Source: Chloroflexota bacterium (GTDB taxonomy: Bacteria > Chloroflexota > Anaerolineae > Anaerolineales > Villigracilaceae). From it: a stretch of 46,181 nucleotides of DNA. The DNA is taken from contig JACPVB010000130.1 in NCBI GenBank assembly GCA_016191985.1, positions 1 through 46,181 of the forward strand, read 5' to 3'. This document shows positions 28,164 through 37,611 of the stretch, one piece after another. The translations under genes and the position numbers were made by a program. Positions within the stretch are counted from its first letter, which is position 1; every line of letters starts with the position of its first letter. The notes beneath the pieces were generated by a model that had not been told where the DNA came from, searched no databases, and saw only the letters and a list, made by a program, of their open reading frames with translations.

Positions 28164-28185
28164 TTGTCGGTAACGTTACCGACAA
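28164..28185. promoter_or_regulatory. LacI-family operator (O2) upstream of the lacI-type gene (autoregulation)
   Basis: Perfect 22-bp palindrome TTGTCGGTAACGTTACCGACAA. Confidence 0.85.
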
Positions 28186-28302
28186 TTGCATTATTACACA
28201 TAAAATATTTAAAGTCAACAAATTTTAAGGTTCTCGTTGAATTGTCTTCCCCCAAACGGGGTATGAGGCGGGTGCTTTTGGGGGTGATTTTTTAAATGGA
28301 AT

Positions 28303-28326
28303 CCCTGCGCCGGGGATGGCGCAGGG
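28303..28326 (-). terminator. Hairpin downstream of the A2M gene (possible terminator)
   Basis: CCCTGCGCC/GGCGCAGGG 9-bp stem, 6-nt loop. Confidence 0.45.
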
Positions 28327-28415
28327 AGCATATCTATACAATCTGCTTGAAGGGAGGAAATGCTTGAGGTGTTGAATCAGGCTGCGGGGAGTCTGAGGCG
28401 GAGCATCGTCTTCTG

Positions 28416-31400
28416 TTATTTCACAATCACCCAATCGCTTCCACTTCTTCCAAAGACTTCGGGAGAATACATCTCCTCGGCTCTGGCGGGCGGGACGATA
28501 AACGTGCCAAGCGTGGTGGCGCGGGCGAAGTAGGTGTACTCGTACACGCCATCCCACAGCAGCGAGGTGAAGGCTTCGGCGCGGTCGTCGCGCATGTTTT
28601 GATGCTCGTACCACGGACCCCACCACCACCAACCGTAACGATAATCCGGACTGGTTGTATCTTGCGGGATGTTTTGGGAGACCGCCAAGGCCGGGTTGAC
28701 GATTTCAAAGCCGGCAGGCAATGGGTCAATGAGAGCGACGTGGTAACGGCGATTATCGGCAGCCATGGAGATGGTCACTTTTACAAGCGCCCCGGCTTTG
28801 ATGTGCCAAATGCCATCGTCATCCTGCGAGACATCTTCGGGATCATCCACGCCTTCGTAGCGGCGTTGGATGACGAAGCCCATGTCCAATGGATCGAGGT
28901 TTAGATCGGTGGGAGCGTATTGCAGGCCGAGCCGATAATAAAGCCGACCAGGGCCGTCTTTGCTCAGGATAAGATCCTCCACTCCCCCAGCGGATGCGGT
29001 TTCAGAGAGAACGTAATTCATCGGGATCAACGTTTCGTGGATATCCGTTGTGCGTTCGCGGAATTCACTGCCGCCCGCATAAGTGTTTCCAAGCCAGATG
29101 CGCGCCACGAAATCAGGCGTTTGATTTTCGTAGGTGTTGAAATAGCGGTCAAGCGTCAGCAAAATAAAAACATTTTCCTGCGTGTTATCCCAGCGGCCTT
29201 TTGTGCGATGCGCCAGCAGGCCAGTGACCAGCTTCGGAATCAAATCACTTTGCGGGTCATCTTCAATCAACGCATCCAGCAGAATGGCATCGGTGCGGCG
29301 GTCGGAGCTGAGCAACAGGTAGGTCTGGTCGGTGTAGTTGGTTGTGAAATTGGCCGCGCCCGCTGTTTCAACCACGTGATTGTTTACGAAAAGCCGAATG
29401 GCATCCAATCGAACATCGTCATCAATCACAGGCCACAGCCAGCCGATGGCTTCCATCGAAAGGCGTTCCAGCCCGGCTTCGTCCAAAAGGTTTAGAGCTT
29501 TTTGCGAATCTCGGTCGCCCATCAGATCACGGACGTAGAGCGCGTACGCACTGAGCGTCCAGCGCGTCTCCTGGGTGTACCAGGATGGGTAATGGCTTTC
29601 GATTTCGCGCAGATAATTCAGTGAATTTTGCTGCATCTCGGCAGGGACATCGAATCCCTTTTGCTGGGCGCGGAACAAGGCATGGGTCACGTGGATGGTG
29701 TTGAACGGGCTGGATTCGAATCCGCGCCGCCAGTAGGGGAAGCCGCCATCAAAGTTTTGCATGGACTGCAAACGCTTCACATCGCGGCTGACCGTTGCTT
29801 CCATTTCTGACGGAGACGGCAACCCGTCCGCTTTGAAGGCGGACAGCACATCGCGCAGGGACGCTACCGCCAGAATGCGCGAAGCAAGCTGCTCGGAACA
29901 TTCAAAGGGATATTCCACCAGATAGAGCACGGCATCGGTCAACGCCTGTAAAGCAGTGGACGATGTGCTGATCTCCAGCCCGCCATATTGCGGGAACACA
30001 CCGCTTGGATACTGCACCGGCTGGGCAATCGTCCCATCGTCAATGACGCCGTAGGTGGCAAAGGCCTCGCTCGTGGCCGGGGTGTAGACTGGCAGAGTCA
30101 CTGTCGCGGCATCGGTATAAATTCCTGAAACCGCCGCAAACTGGATGTGAACATCTCCTGCCATCACGGTGGAAGCCGGGAAACGCACTTCCACCCGGTC
30201 ATTGGCAGGGACGGTGACGCGCTGGCCATTGTTTTCCATTTCAAGGTTGCTGGCGCGGGTGACAACATCCACGGTCATTGCTGAATCAGTCTGGTTTTGA
30301 AGCACGACGGGCAGTTCAAATGTATCGCCAAAGTTAAGGAAGCGCGGCGCGGACGGGCGCACCATGAGAGGCAAGCGCGCGGCGAGATTGGACTCGCCGG
30401 TGCCAAACTGGTTTCCGTTGCTGTCCACCGCCACGACCATCACGCGGTAACGGGTGAGGTTATCTGGCAGTTGGATTAACACACGGGCCTGACCGTTGAA
30501 CCCGGTTCGTACAGTGGGGGCAAAAGTCGCCAGCGGATTGAAGTCGGAGCGCACGAGGATGGGGGCCGCATATTCATCTCCCCCACCTCCAGTGGATGGG
30601 AGTTCTTCCGCCATGGCCGGGGCTTCGGTGGCGGCAGGAGCAAACGCCATCCCCAAAAGCATGGCATCATTAGTAGCCTGCCGCGCCAATGACTGCAATA
30701 CCTGCGGGTTAGCAAGGACAATGCTTGTGCGGCCATAAACACTTGATAGATAGGAAGGACGGTTTGCGTAAAAGACGCTGAGCGGGTCTTGCATTTGATA
30801 ATTGGTCAACGCCAGAATGGCTTCGTCCACCACTACAACTGCCAATTCCGCATCCGCGATGGGCCGGCCGCGCGAATCTTTTACAAAAACGGTCAGGCTG
30901 GTTTCGCCGCCCGGTTCCAATTCGGTTTGGTCGGGCGTCACTTGCAAGGACAGCGTCCTTTGCTGAGGTGGGATGCTCAGATTCAATATGCCGCTCGCAA
31001 AGGCGGGACGGGGCGGCACGTTCTGTGTTTCGCCTTTGTCATCGGTGCGGGGAGCGGAGCCGACCAAATCTACTTGAATGTTCAGGTTGGGGATGTGTTC
31101 GTCTTCGATGGGAATGTTAAGCGTGGCGGTTCCATCTTTTTTTATGGAGAAGCGCGTGGTGTAAAGAATGCCACTGCGGCTGACGGTTAACAATCCTTCG
31201 GCAGGAGTAAATGGAGGTTGGATGAGCACTTTGGCTGTGTCACCGGGTTGGTAGGTTTCCTTATCTGGAATGAGCGTGATCTTTTCCTGCTCCACGTTGC
31301 GGGAGGGAGGGCGCTGGCCGCCGCTGACCCAGCGGGTGATGCGGCTTTGATTTTTGCGTCCGAGTTCATCCGTCACCAGGGCGGTGATTTGAACTTGTCC

Positions 31401-34400
31401 GCCGAGGGGAGTTTCAAAGGAACAGGTGGCAGGCTCGGGCGCGGAGAGAAGCGAGCAGGTTTGCACATCCACTACTTCCTCGACCCAGTTGCCGTTTTTA
31501 TATTTCCAATCCAATCTGCCGGCTGTGATTTCCACCGGGCGGTTTTCAATCACGTACCCATCCAGATCGGTGACGATGAAATCCACCTTGATGGGCGTGC
31601 CGCGTTCGACAAAATAACTTTCACTGCGCAAACCGATGTACACATCCGCCGGGTGGACGAGCAAGGTGGTGGTACTGCTCCAGGCCTGACGGTTGACATC
31701 GGTAACGGTGGACTGTGCCATCACGCTGTACGGCTGAGGGTCTTTGGCGGGGTCGCCCTGCGGATGGAAATCGAGTTCCAAATAATGCGTGCCGCTGGCG
31801 TCGGTCTTGCCATCGAACGTTTGCATTTGTGACTCGCCGCTGACCTGGTAGGCGAAATCATAGAACCACCAATCCATTTGCGAGCCGAAGGTGAAGTCCG
31901 GCCAATTGGGGGGTGCATATATGCCGGGGCTGCTCGTCACCTGCCAGTTGACATCGGCGCCGAGCAGGCCGCCGCCCGCGTAATATTTCGCCTCCACCGC
32001 CAGCGTGGCACGGTCATCGGAAAAATAGGGGCCGGTGGTTTCGTTGCGCGCGTTGACCTCAAACTCCGGTGTGCGGAACTCTTGTATTTGGAATTGATGA
32101 TAAAACTGCGCGCCGCTCAGTCCGCCCAGGCTTCCATTGGCGGTGAGATAAAGCTGGGCATAACCCAGGTTGACTCCGCCTTCGGGCAGGGGGAAGGCAA
32201 AATCGAATCCGCCGAGGGCATTGACCTGCGCCTCGCCATTCCCAATGGCATTGCCCTGCGGATCGATAATCTGATAGCTGACTGAATTCACCTCGCTGCC
32301 AACCAACCCCACATCGCCGCCTTGTCTTGCACCGATGCGCCGCAGCCAGCCTTTGACATGCACCTCTTCGCCGGGGCGATACATTTGACGGTCGTCAAAG
32401 ACGAACCATTGCAGGAAGTCACTCGGCGGAGTTGGAACCCAGGCTTCATCGCTCCAAAAATAATTGGCACGCGGCAGGATGGCCTGATCTTTGCCGAGGC
32501 TGGCGGTGAGATAGGTTGCGCCGGAGGGAATATCAAAACGCGCCGTGCCATCCGCGCCACTCAGGATCGTGGAGCTTCCATTATCTGGGCGGATGCTCAC
32601 GCCGGACAAAGGCCTGCCGTCTTTGAGATTCGTCGTCCAAATCACCATCTCGCTGTGGTCGGCGTAGGCGTCCAGGCCGATCTGCGTCACCTGCACCCAG
32701 GTGATGATGGTCTGTGAGAAGCGCCGCCATTTGTCGTTTTCATTTTCAAAAATGCCGGGAGGCGGCTCAAGAATCAAAACCAGGTGACCAAAATCGCCTT
32801 CCAAATATGGGTTCAGGTCAATGCCCACCTCGGTGAGAGTGTCGTTGGGTAAATCCAAGTCAATGGATTTATCAGCAAGCAGGAGGCCGGGCATTCTGGC
32901 TGGCACATCGGTGCGCTGCCAATCGCGCAGGTAGGTTTTAAACTTCGGCCAGTCTTCGGGCTGGACGGCGTACACTTTAAGATGAAGCCTGCTGTAATTC
33001 ATGGCGAATGCTGAAAAGACCGGCTTTTTGGCGGACGGGTCCAACGTGAGCAGACTCTGCCCCGTGTTCACCAAAATGGACTCGGCCTTGCCCACGTTGA
33101 ATTCCAGTTCGGCATCCGCGCCCAATTGCTGGCCGAACGCGTCCTGAATTTTTCCAGATACGGTCACGGTGTAGGTTGTGCGTCCGCGCGTCTCGCCGCT
33201 GATCTCAACCGTATTGCCGTACACGTTCGCCGATACGCCCGGGATTTGCGGGGAAACTTTCAACAGACTCTCACTGAAAGCGTCCAGGTCGAGCGGGTTA
33301 TTAAAGCGGATAAAAAACGGAGTCAATGGCGGGCAATCGCCGTCGTACCAGTAACAGTCATATTCATCAATTCGCAAGGGCGCATACGTGGAAAAGGCAT
33401 AGGTCTGCGCTTCGGCCGTGGTGAGCGGACCTTCCAGCGAAGGCGTGCCCGGGCCGACAACCACGGAAATATTTGTCTCCGGGTTAAAAGGCGCTGCGGT
33501 GCGAAAGGCAAGCCAGCGTCCTTCGGGCGCATCCTTCACCAGTCCGCCCACATATTCGTTTTCGTCAATTTCGGTTTGGGTTGCTAAAACAACCGTCACA
33601 GGGTTTCCGCCTGCGGTCACTTGCATCGTCCCCAACACCGCAGAGGGGTCAATGCGTTGGTCGAATAGAATGAAGAAGATCGGGTCGAGCGGTTGGGGGG
33701 AAGTATCCGGGTAAAACGTCACCACCTTGGGGGGCGGCGTCCTAAACGTCCACGAGATCGATTCAGCGAGCGCACCGCCGGTCGCAGAGACCGTCCCCGC
33801 CGGCACGGTGACGCGGTATTCGGTGGCCTTGGGCAGGCGGTCTATCAATTCGGAGGCATATTCAAAGGTTAGGGTTTTTGTCCCCAGCCAGCGCCATGTG
33901 CCGGGCAGGGATGGCTCGATCTTGACCGGTACATCTGCTTCGGCCAGATCACCCAACGTCCCCAACGGAACCATGGGTTGATTAAACGTCACGCTGACGA
34001 ACAGCGCAATGGGGATTTCCCCTTCTGGAGCGAATCGCAACACCTGGAGCGGACCCGCCTCATCCTCTCCCGGAACTGGTTCTGTTTCGAGAGGCGGAAA
34101 CACATCTGTAACCGTATTCCCCGGGCGTGGCGGGGGGAATGTCTCTGCCGGGAAGTTGAACTCTGTCTGTAGCCCAGAATCAATTGGCAGGGCGGGCAGA
34201 CGCGAGAGAATCAATTCGATCTCGCCGGCTGAAAGCGGTTCGCCAGTCGCCAGCGGCAATACCTCAGTGCCCTGCGGCTGTGCTCCCCCGTCACTCAATG
34301 CAACGCCGATGCTGTAACGGTCCTCCGCATCCCCCGCAGGTGACTGGGTGACGTTGACGTTAATGACGGCGGGGGGCGCCTGGCCAGGCTGCGACCACAA

Positions 34401-34490
34401 AAGCACCCCGGCAACGCCGGCCAAAATAATGACCCCAAACACGATCAGCGCGCGTCTCGTTCCAAATACATGATTCCGATTCTCTGTCAT
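28416..34490 (-). CDS. Alpha-2-macroglobulin family protein (MG domains, thioester motif)
   Basis: ~2024 aa; N-terminal TM anchor; FVFDDRQMYRPGEEVHVKGWLR (MG2-like); LVEYPFECSEQLASRILA with CxEQ thioester motif (codons ~29889-29900). ATG start at 34490. Confidence 0.9.
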   Translation of the reverse strand: MTENRNHVFGTRRALIVFGVIILAGVAGVLLWSQPGQAPPAVINVNVTQSPAGDAEDRYSIGVALSDGGAQPQGTEVLPLATGEPLSAGEIELILSRLPALPIDSGLQTEFNFPAETFPPPRPGNTVTDVFPPLETEPVPGEDEAGPLQVLRFAPEGEIPIALFVSVTFNQPMVPLGTLGDLAEADVPVKIEPSLPGTWRWLGTKTLTFEYASELIDRLPKATEYRVTVPAGTVSATGGALAESISWTFRTPPPKVVTFYPDTSPQPLDPIFFILFDQRIDPSAVLGTMQVTAGGNPVTVVLATQTEIDENEYVGGLVKDAPEGRWLAFRTAAPFNPETNISVVVGPGTPSLEGPLTTAEAQTYAFSTYAPLRIDEYDCYWYDGDCPPLTPFFIRFNNPLDLDAFSESLLKVSPQIPGVSANVYGNTVEISGETRGRTTYTVTVSGKIQDAFGQQLGADAELEFNVGKAESILVNTGQSLLTLDPSAKKPVFSAFAMNYSRLHLKVYAVQPEDWPKFKTYLRDWQRTDVPARMPGLLLADKSIDLDLPNDTLTEVGIDLNPYLEGDFGHLVLILEPPPGIFENENDKWRRFSQTIITWVQVTQIGLDAYADHSEMVIWTTNLKDGRPLSGVSIRPDNGSSTILSGADGTARFDIPSGATYLTASLGKDQAILPRANYFWSDEAWVPTPPSDFLQWFVFDDRQMYRPGEEVHVKGWLRRIGARQGGDVGLVGSEVNSVSYQIIDPQGNAIGNGEAQVNALGGFDFAFPLPEGGVNLGYAQLYLTANGSLGGLSGAQFYHQFQIQEFRTPEFEVNARNETTGPYFSDDRATLAVEAKYYAGGGLLGADVNWQVTSSPGIYAPPNWPDFTFGSQMDWWFYDFAYQVSGESQMQTFDGKTDASGTHYLELDFHPQGDPAKDPQPYSVMAQSTVTDVNRQAWSSTTTLLVHPADVYIGLRSESYFVERGTPIKVDFIVTDLDGYVIENRPVEITAGRLDWKYKNGNWVEEVVDVQTCSLLSAPEPATCSFETPLGGQVQITALVTDELGRKNQSRITRWVSGGQRPPSRNVEQEKITLIPDKETYQPGDTAKVLIQPPFTPAEGLLTVSRSGILYTTRFSIKKDGTATLNIPIEDEHIPNLNIQVDLVGSAPRTDDKGETQNVPPRPAFASGILNLSIPPQQRTLSLQVTPDQTELEPGGETSLTVFVKDSRGRPIADAELAVVVVDEAILALTNYQMQDPLSVFYANRPSYLSSVYGRTSIVLANPQVLQSLARQATNDAMLLGMAFAPAATEAPAMAEELPSTGGGGDEYAAPILVRSDFNPLATFAPTVRTGFNGQARVLIQLPDNLTRYRVMVVAVDSNGNQFGTGESNLAARLPLMVRPSAPRFLNFGDTFELPVVLQNQTDSAMTVDVVTRASNLEMENNGQRVTVPANDRVEVRFPASTVMAGDVHIQFAAVSGIYTDAATVTLPVYTPATSEAFATYGVIDDGTIAQPVQYPSGVFPQYGGLEISTSSTALQALTDAVLYLVEYPFECSEQLASRILAVASLRDVLSAFKADGLPSPSEMEATVSRDVKRLQSMQNFDGGFPYWRRGFESSPFNTIHVTHALFRAQQKGFDVPAEMQQNSLNYLREIESHYPSWYTQETRWTLSAYALYVRDLMGDRDSQKALNLLDEAGLERLSMEAIGWLWPVIDDDVRLDAIRLFVNNHVVETAGAANFTTNYTDQTYLLLSSDRRTDAILLDALIEDDPQSDLIPKLVTGLLAHRTKGRWDNTQENVFILLTLDRYFNTYENQTPDFVARIWLGNTYAGGSEFRERTTDIHETLIPMNYVLSETASAGGVEDLILSKDGPGRLYYRLGLQYAPTDLNLDPLDMGFVIQRRYEGVDDPEDVSQDDDGIWHIKAGALVKVTISMAADNRRYHVALIDPLPAGFEIVNPALAVSQNIPQDTTSPDYRYGWWWWGPWYEHQNMRDDRAEAFTSLLWDGVYEYTYFARATTLGTFIVPPARAEEMYSPEVFGRSGSDWVIVK

Positions 34491-34706
34491 GGGCGAACCC
34501 TCCATCCAAAATCATAACGCCTGAATCGGGAATATGTTCCCGTATGGTTGACAACAGGGGGATTATAAATCCATAAAACGAGGCCACCCGCGAGAGGTAG
34601 GTTTCGCGGGTGGGTTCGTAGAAAAGTGGTTAAGATAAGGGTCGGAACATCCCAAACTAGATGGGGAGTGGGTGGGGCTATGGCTGTAGCAAAGTCGATT
34701 GACAAA

Positions 34707-34806
34707 ATCAGCCTTTGGTACACGGATCACACGGACAGCACGGATTCTTTCACATTTTTATAAAAATATCCGTCCGATCCGTGAAACCTGTGTACAAAAA
34801 AGGCCT
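34707..34806. repeat. Imperfect long inverted repeat (~35-bp arms)
   Basis: GCCTTTGGTACACGGATCACACGGACAGCACGGAT ... ATCCGTCCGATCCGTGAAACCTGTGTACAAAAAAGGC. Confidence 0.6.
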
Positions 34807-34880
34807 GGTTCCGGACTTTGCAACAGCCATGTGGGTGGGGCTGAGCGGGGTTTGTAAGTGGAAGGCTCATTGATTATAAT

Positions 34881-35561
34881 TTGAAAGAAATGAGTCAACC
34901 TCCAATTCCTGCGTCTATCGCCAGAATAGCCCCTGATGGCAACCTTACCCCGCGCCAGATGCGGCATTTTATGATTAATATGCTGCTGCGACGCGCGCGG
35001 TCTGGAACGGGAAGCAGCCACGAGTTTATTCAAAGGAGAACCGCTATGAATCCATGGCCTGATCTGCGTCCCATCTTGAAAGGCATTGACTGGGCAATCG
35101 TCGGTGGAGTTGCAACCCGCCTATACATGCCCGAACGCATGACCAGGGATTTGGATATCCTCGTTCATGAACGTAACGAAGCGATTGTTATTGCAAAAAT
35201 GCAGTCGGCGGGCTATCAAATCTCGTCCCGGCTCGCCATACCAGGCGTTCTCATGCTTTCGCCAGCAGGTGTGGAAGTGGATGTTCTCTTTGGAAAATAT
35301 CCCTGGTTGGACGCCGCCCTGAAAGATGTTACGGCAGACGAAGCGGGATACCCTACAATTGGATTACCCTATCTTGTCCTCTTGAAAATGGACGCCCAGC
35401 GCGCACAGGATTGGGCGGATGTATCCCGTATGTTGGGCTGGGCGTCTGAGGCTGACCTGGATGCTGTCCGCGCGGTGTTCCAACGCTTCTCCCCTACTGA
35501 TTTGGAAGATTTGGAGTCATTGATTTTTATCGGCAAGAAGGAGCGGGAGACTCCAGAGTAA
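34881..35561 (+). CDS. Nucleotidyltransferase-fold protein (likely start at ATG 35046 preceded by AAAGGAG)
   Basis: DWAIVGGVATRLYMPERMTRDLDILV resembles the GG-x-DxD NTase core; in-frame 55-aa upstream extension of uncertain status. Confidence 0.6.
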   Translation: MKEMSQPPIPASIARIAPDGNLTPRQMRHFMINMLLRRARSGTGSSHEFIQRRTAMNPWPDLRPILKGIDWAIVGGVATRLYMPERMTRDLDILVHERNEAIVIAKMQSAGYQISSRLAIPGVLMLSPAGVEVDVLFGKYPWLDAALKDVTADEAGYPTIGLPYLVLLKMDAQRAQDWADVSRMLGWASEADLDAVRAVFQRFSPTDLEDLESLIFIGKKERETPE

Positions 35562-36032
35562 TGGTACACAAATATTCGGCTGGGTGAATAGCTTGGTGGA
35601 AAGTGGAACCCTTCGACGGAGTCCGATAGCTTCACCCAAATCGCGTTGACCTGTGTCCACTCCGCTGCGCTACGGGATGCTTCGCAATAGCCATAGTCCG
35701 TTTGCGAGATCGGGCCAATCCCGTCCCTCACGTCGCCGAATACCATTCGCTACGTAGCGCACTGAAGAAAAATTTCATTTGATGATTAACATATATAAGG
35801 TGGGGATTCCTACCAACAAAAAAGTAATCAAAAGGATGCGGAGAAGCCGCTGGAACCTGTCACGCTGACGAGTGCAGATTTCTTGGATGGATCGCTAAAA
35901 ATCAGTCAGAATCAGCGTTTTCAGCGTCCGATTTTAAGAGTGTAAGGTGATGGACTGTTTTATTATTATCCCGACACGATTGAACGAGTCTAAAGTCATC
36001 AGCTTACATCTTATTGTAATGAAAATCAAAAA

Positions 36033-36326
36033 TTAGAAGATATCAATCAAGATAGCTATAATTGTAATTGTTAACAATAAACCCATAAGTAGTAAAATTT
36101 TATATAAAGTGAAATAACGGAAATTTGTTTCTAATCTTTTTTCCTTATAATAATACACAAAAGCAAATATCAAAAGCACGAAAGTTATTATGACAAGAAG
36201 TAAAACTATACTATTCTCTTTGTACCATTTATTATCTGCCATCAACAATGGCCATATCCAGTTTAAGAAAATATACAAAAAGAAACCCAATACCAAAGAT
36301 TCAGCAAGTCTTCTCATTATTATCAA
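36033..36326 (-). CDS. Small multi-TM membrane protein; candidate immunity protein of Rhs cassette 1
   Basis: 97 aa with three hydrophobic segments; starts 7 nt after the stop of the upstream Rhs-CT ORF, same strand. Confidence 0.5.
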   Translation of the reverse strand: MIIMRRLAESLVLGFFLYIFLNWIWPLLMADNKWYKENSIVLLLVIITFVLLIFAFVYYYKEKRLETNFRYFTLYKILLLMGLLLTITIIAILIDIF

Positions 36327-36332
36327 CTCTCC

Positions 36333-37313
36333 TTACTCCATGATCTCTTTTCCGGGTCGACTATCTGGGCCTTCAAATTCAAAAAAATCTGAGTTCCCTT
36401 TCTCCTTGACAATCGGATCTGAAAAAGTCTCCTTGAGCGTTTTATACACATCATAACTTACATCAACCCACTCACCGTCAATATACACTTGGTAAAAATA
36501 ACCGTTCTCATCCTGTCCATCAGCAAACTCTATTGAAAAGGTAAACTGTCCATCATATTCCTGGTCGTCTAAATCCAAATTAATTTTATCGATCCAGATA
36601 TTAATTTTGCTAATAATGCTTTCTAGTTCTTTTTCATATTGCTTTTGATGTGAGAGTTCGACAAAAGCCACACCTACGCCCGCGCCAAGTCCTGTCGTCA
36701 CAATTCCGCAAACAGTAATACCCGGACCGCAAAGACCGCCGAGCAGATATCCCCCAACTGCCCCCACAATCGCACCCCCAGTTTGAACATTTGAGGTATT
36801 TTCTTTTGCACCAGATAGGGCTATATCTAATTGATCTGAAAAATAATCCCAACCACGATTGTCAAAAACAACTATCGCATCATGCCCACTCGGGTCGACA
36901 TAAACCAACGGCGAGTTGTTCACGTAAGCATACCGATCCAACCCCTGCACCCCGCCAGGGACAATGCTATCGGCTTGCACAAACCTCCCTAACGCAGGAT
37001 CCATCCAGCGAGCGTTATAGAAATACAACCCAAAGCTGACCTCTTCCCTCTGCCCTGTGTACCGGTAACTCGTCGCCGTTGTGCCGCTCGAATATCTCGT
37101 TTCTCCCCACGGCTTGTACCGCAATTCAGAGACAAAGTTTCCCGAAGCATCAGTAGTCAGACTGGTCGAGCCGAGATGATCTCCGAGCAAATAGGTCAAG
37201 GTACTGCCTGTCCGCACACCTGCACTGCACCAAACGCAGTGCGGTGCAAGTGTGGCAATGCGACTCGCTCCAGCAAAATAATATTTAAGTAGGCGAATCA
37301 CCAGATATTTCAC
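36333..37313 (-). CDS. Displaced Rhs core + variable C-terminal domain (cassette 1, 5'-truncated)
   Basis: YLLGDHLGSTSLTTDASGNF...YTGQREE...FYNARWMDPALGRFVQADS...DRYAYVNNSPLVYVDPSGH core, then a unique CT with Gly-rich hydrophobic segment GGAIVGAVGGYLLGGLCGPGITVCG. Confidence 0.85.
   Translation of the reverse strand: MKYLVIRLLKYYFAGASRIATLAPHCVWCSAGVRTGSTLTYLLGDHLGSTSLTTDASGNFVSELRYKPWGETRYSSGTTATSYRYTGQREEVSFGLYFYNARWMDPALGRFVQADSIVPGGVQGLDRYAYVNNSPLVYVDPSGHDAIVVFDNRGWDYFSDQLDIALSGAKENTSNVQTGGAIVGAVGGYLLGGLCGPGITVCGIVTTGLGAGVGVAFVELSHQKQYEKELESIISKINIWIDKINLDLDDQEYDGQFTFSIEFADGQDENGYFYQVYIDGEWVDVSYDVYKTLKETFSDPIVKEKGNSDFFEFEGPDSRPGKEIME
36882..37286 (-). repeat. Rhs core repeat copy 1
   Basis: KYYFAGASRIA...DPSGH, shared with copies 2 and 3. 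Confidence 0.85.
37213..37254. mobile_element. Small palindromic element inserted in Rhs core copy 1
   Basis: GCACACCTGCACTGCACCAAACGCAGTGCGGTGCAAGTGTG replaces TCATA in copies 2/3; net +36 nt, adding 12 aa (TLAPHCVWCSAGV region) in frame. Confidence 0.65.
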
Positions 37314-37587
37314 GAATGAGGCATTTAGCTAAAGCATCATGTTTTTGTTTATATGATTTCAATTCATTTAACTTAGTTAAACACTCTTCCAACCTTCGAT
37401 CGAGTTCTTTATCAATATGAATGCTAAAAGGGTTAATCGCCTGGCCTGCTAAATACGACTCGGTATGTCCCATGATGCCTGCCGCATATTCATACACGAG
37501 GATATCAAGGTCTTCAGCCAACCCTGCAAATCCTTTGGGTGCAGAATAGTTATATAACTCTTCATGCAACTTTTTCAATTCGTTCAT
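37285..37587 (-). CDS. Small hypothetical protein; candidate immunity protein of Rhs cassette 2
   Basis: 100 aa, starts 25 nt downstream of the cassette 2 stop, same strand. Confidence 0.5.
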   Translation of the reverse strand: MNELKKLHEELYNYSAPKGFAGLAEDLDILVYEYAAGIMGHTESYLAGQAINPFSIHIDKELDRRLEECLTKLNELKSYKQKHDALAKCLIREISGDSPT

Positions 37588-37611
37588 ATCGAATCAATCC
37601 TTATTCTACGT

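Noticed and set aside
28225-28632. 135-aa - strand ORF overlapping the A2M 3' end
   Set aside because: Out-of-frame overlap with a strong CDS and a hairpin; no homology signal visible.
35575-36000. Possible gene remnant region (e.g. + frame ...EPVTLTSADFLDGSLKISQNQRFQRPILRV*)
   Set aside because: Open for only ~50 codons with no recognisable family; could be decayed DNA but cannot be supported.
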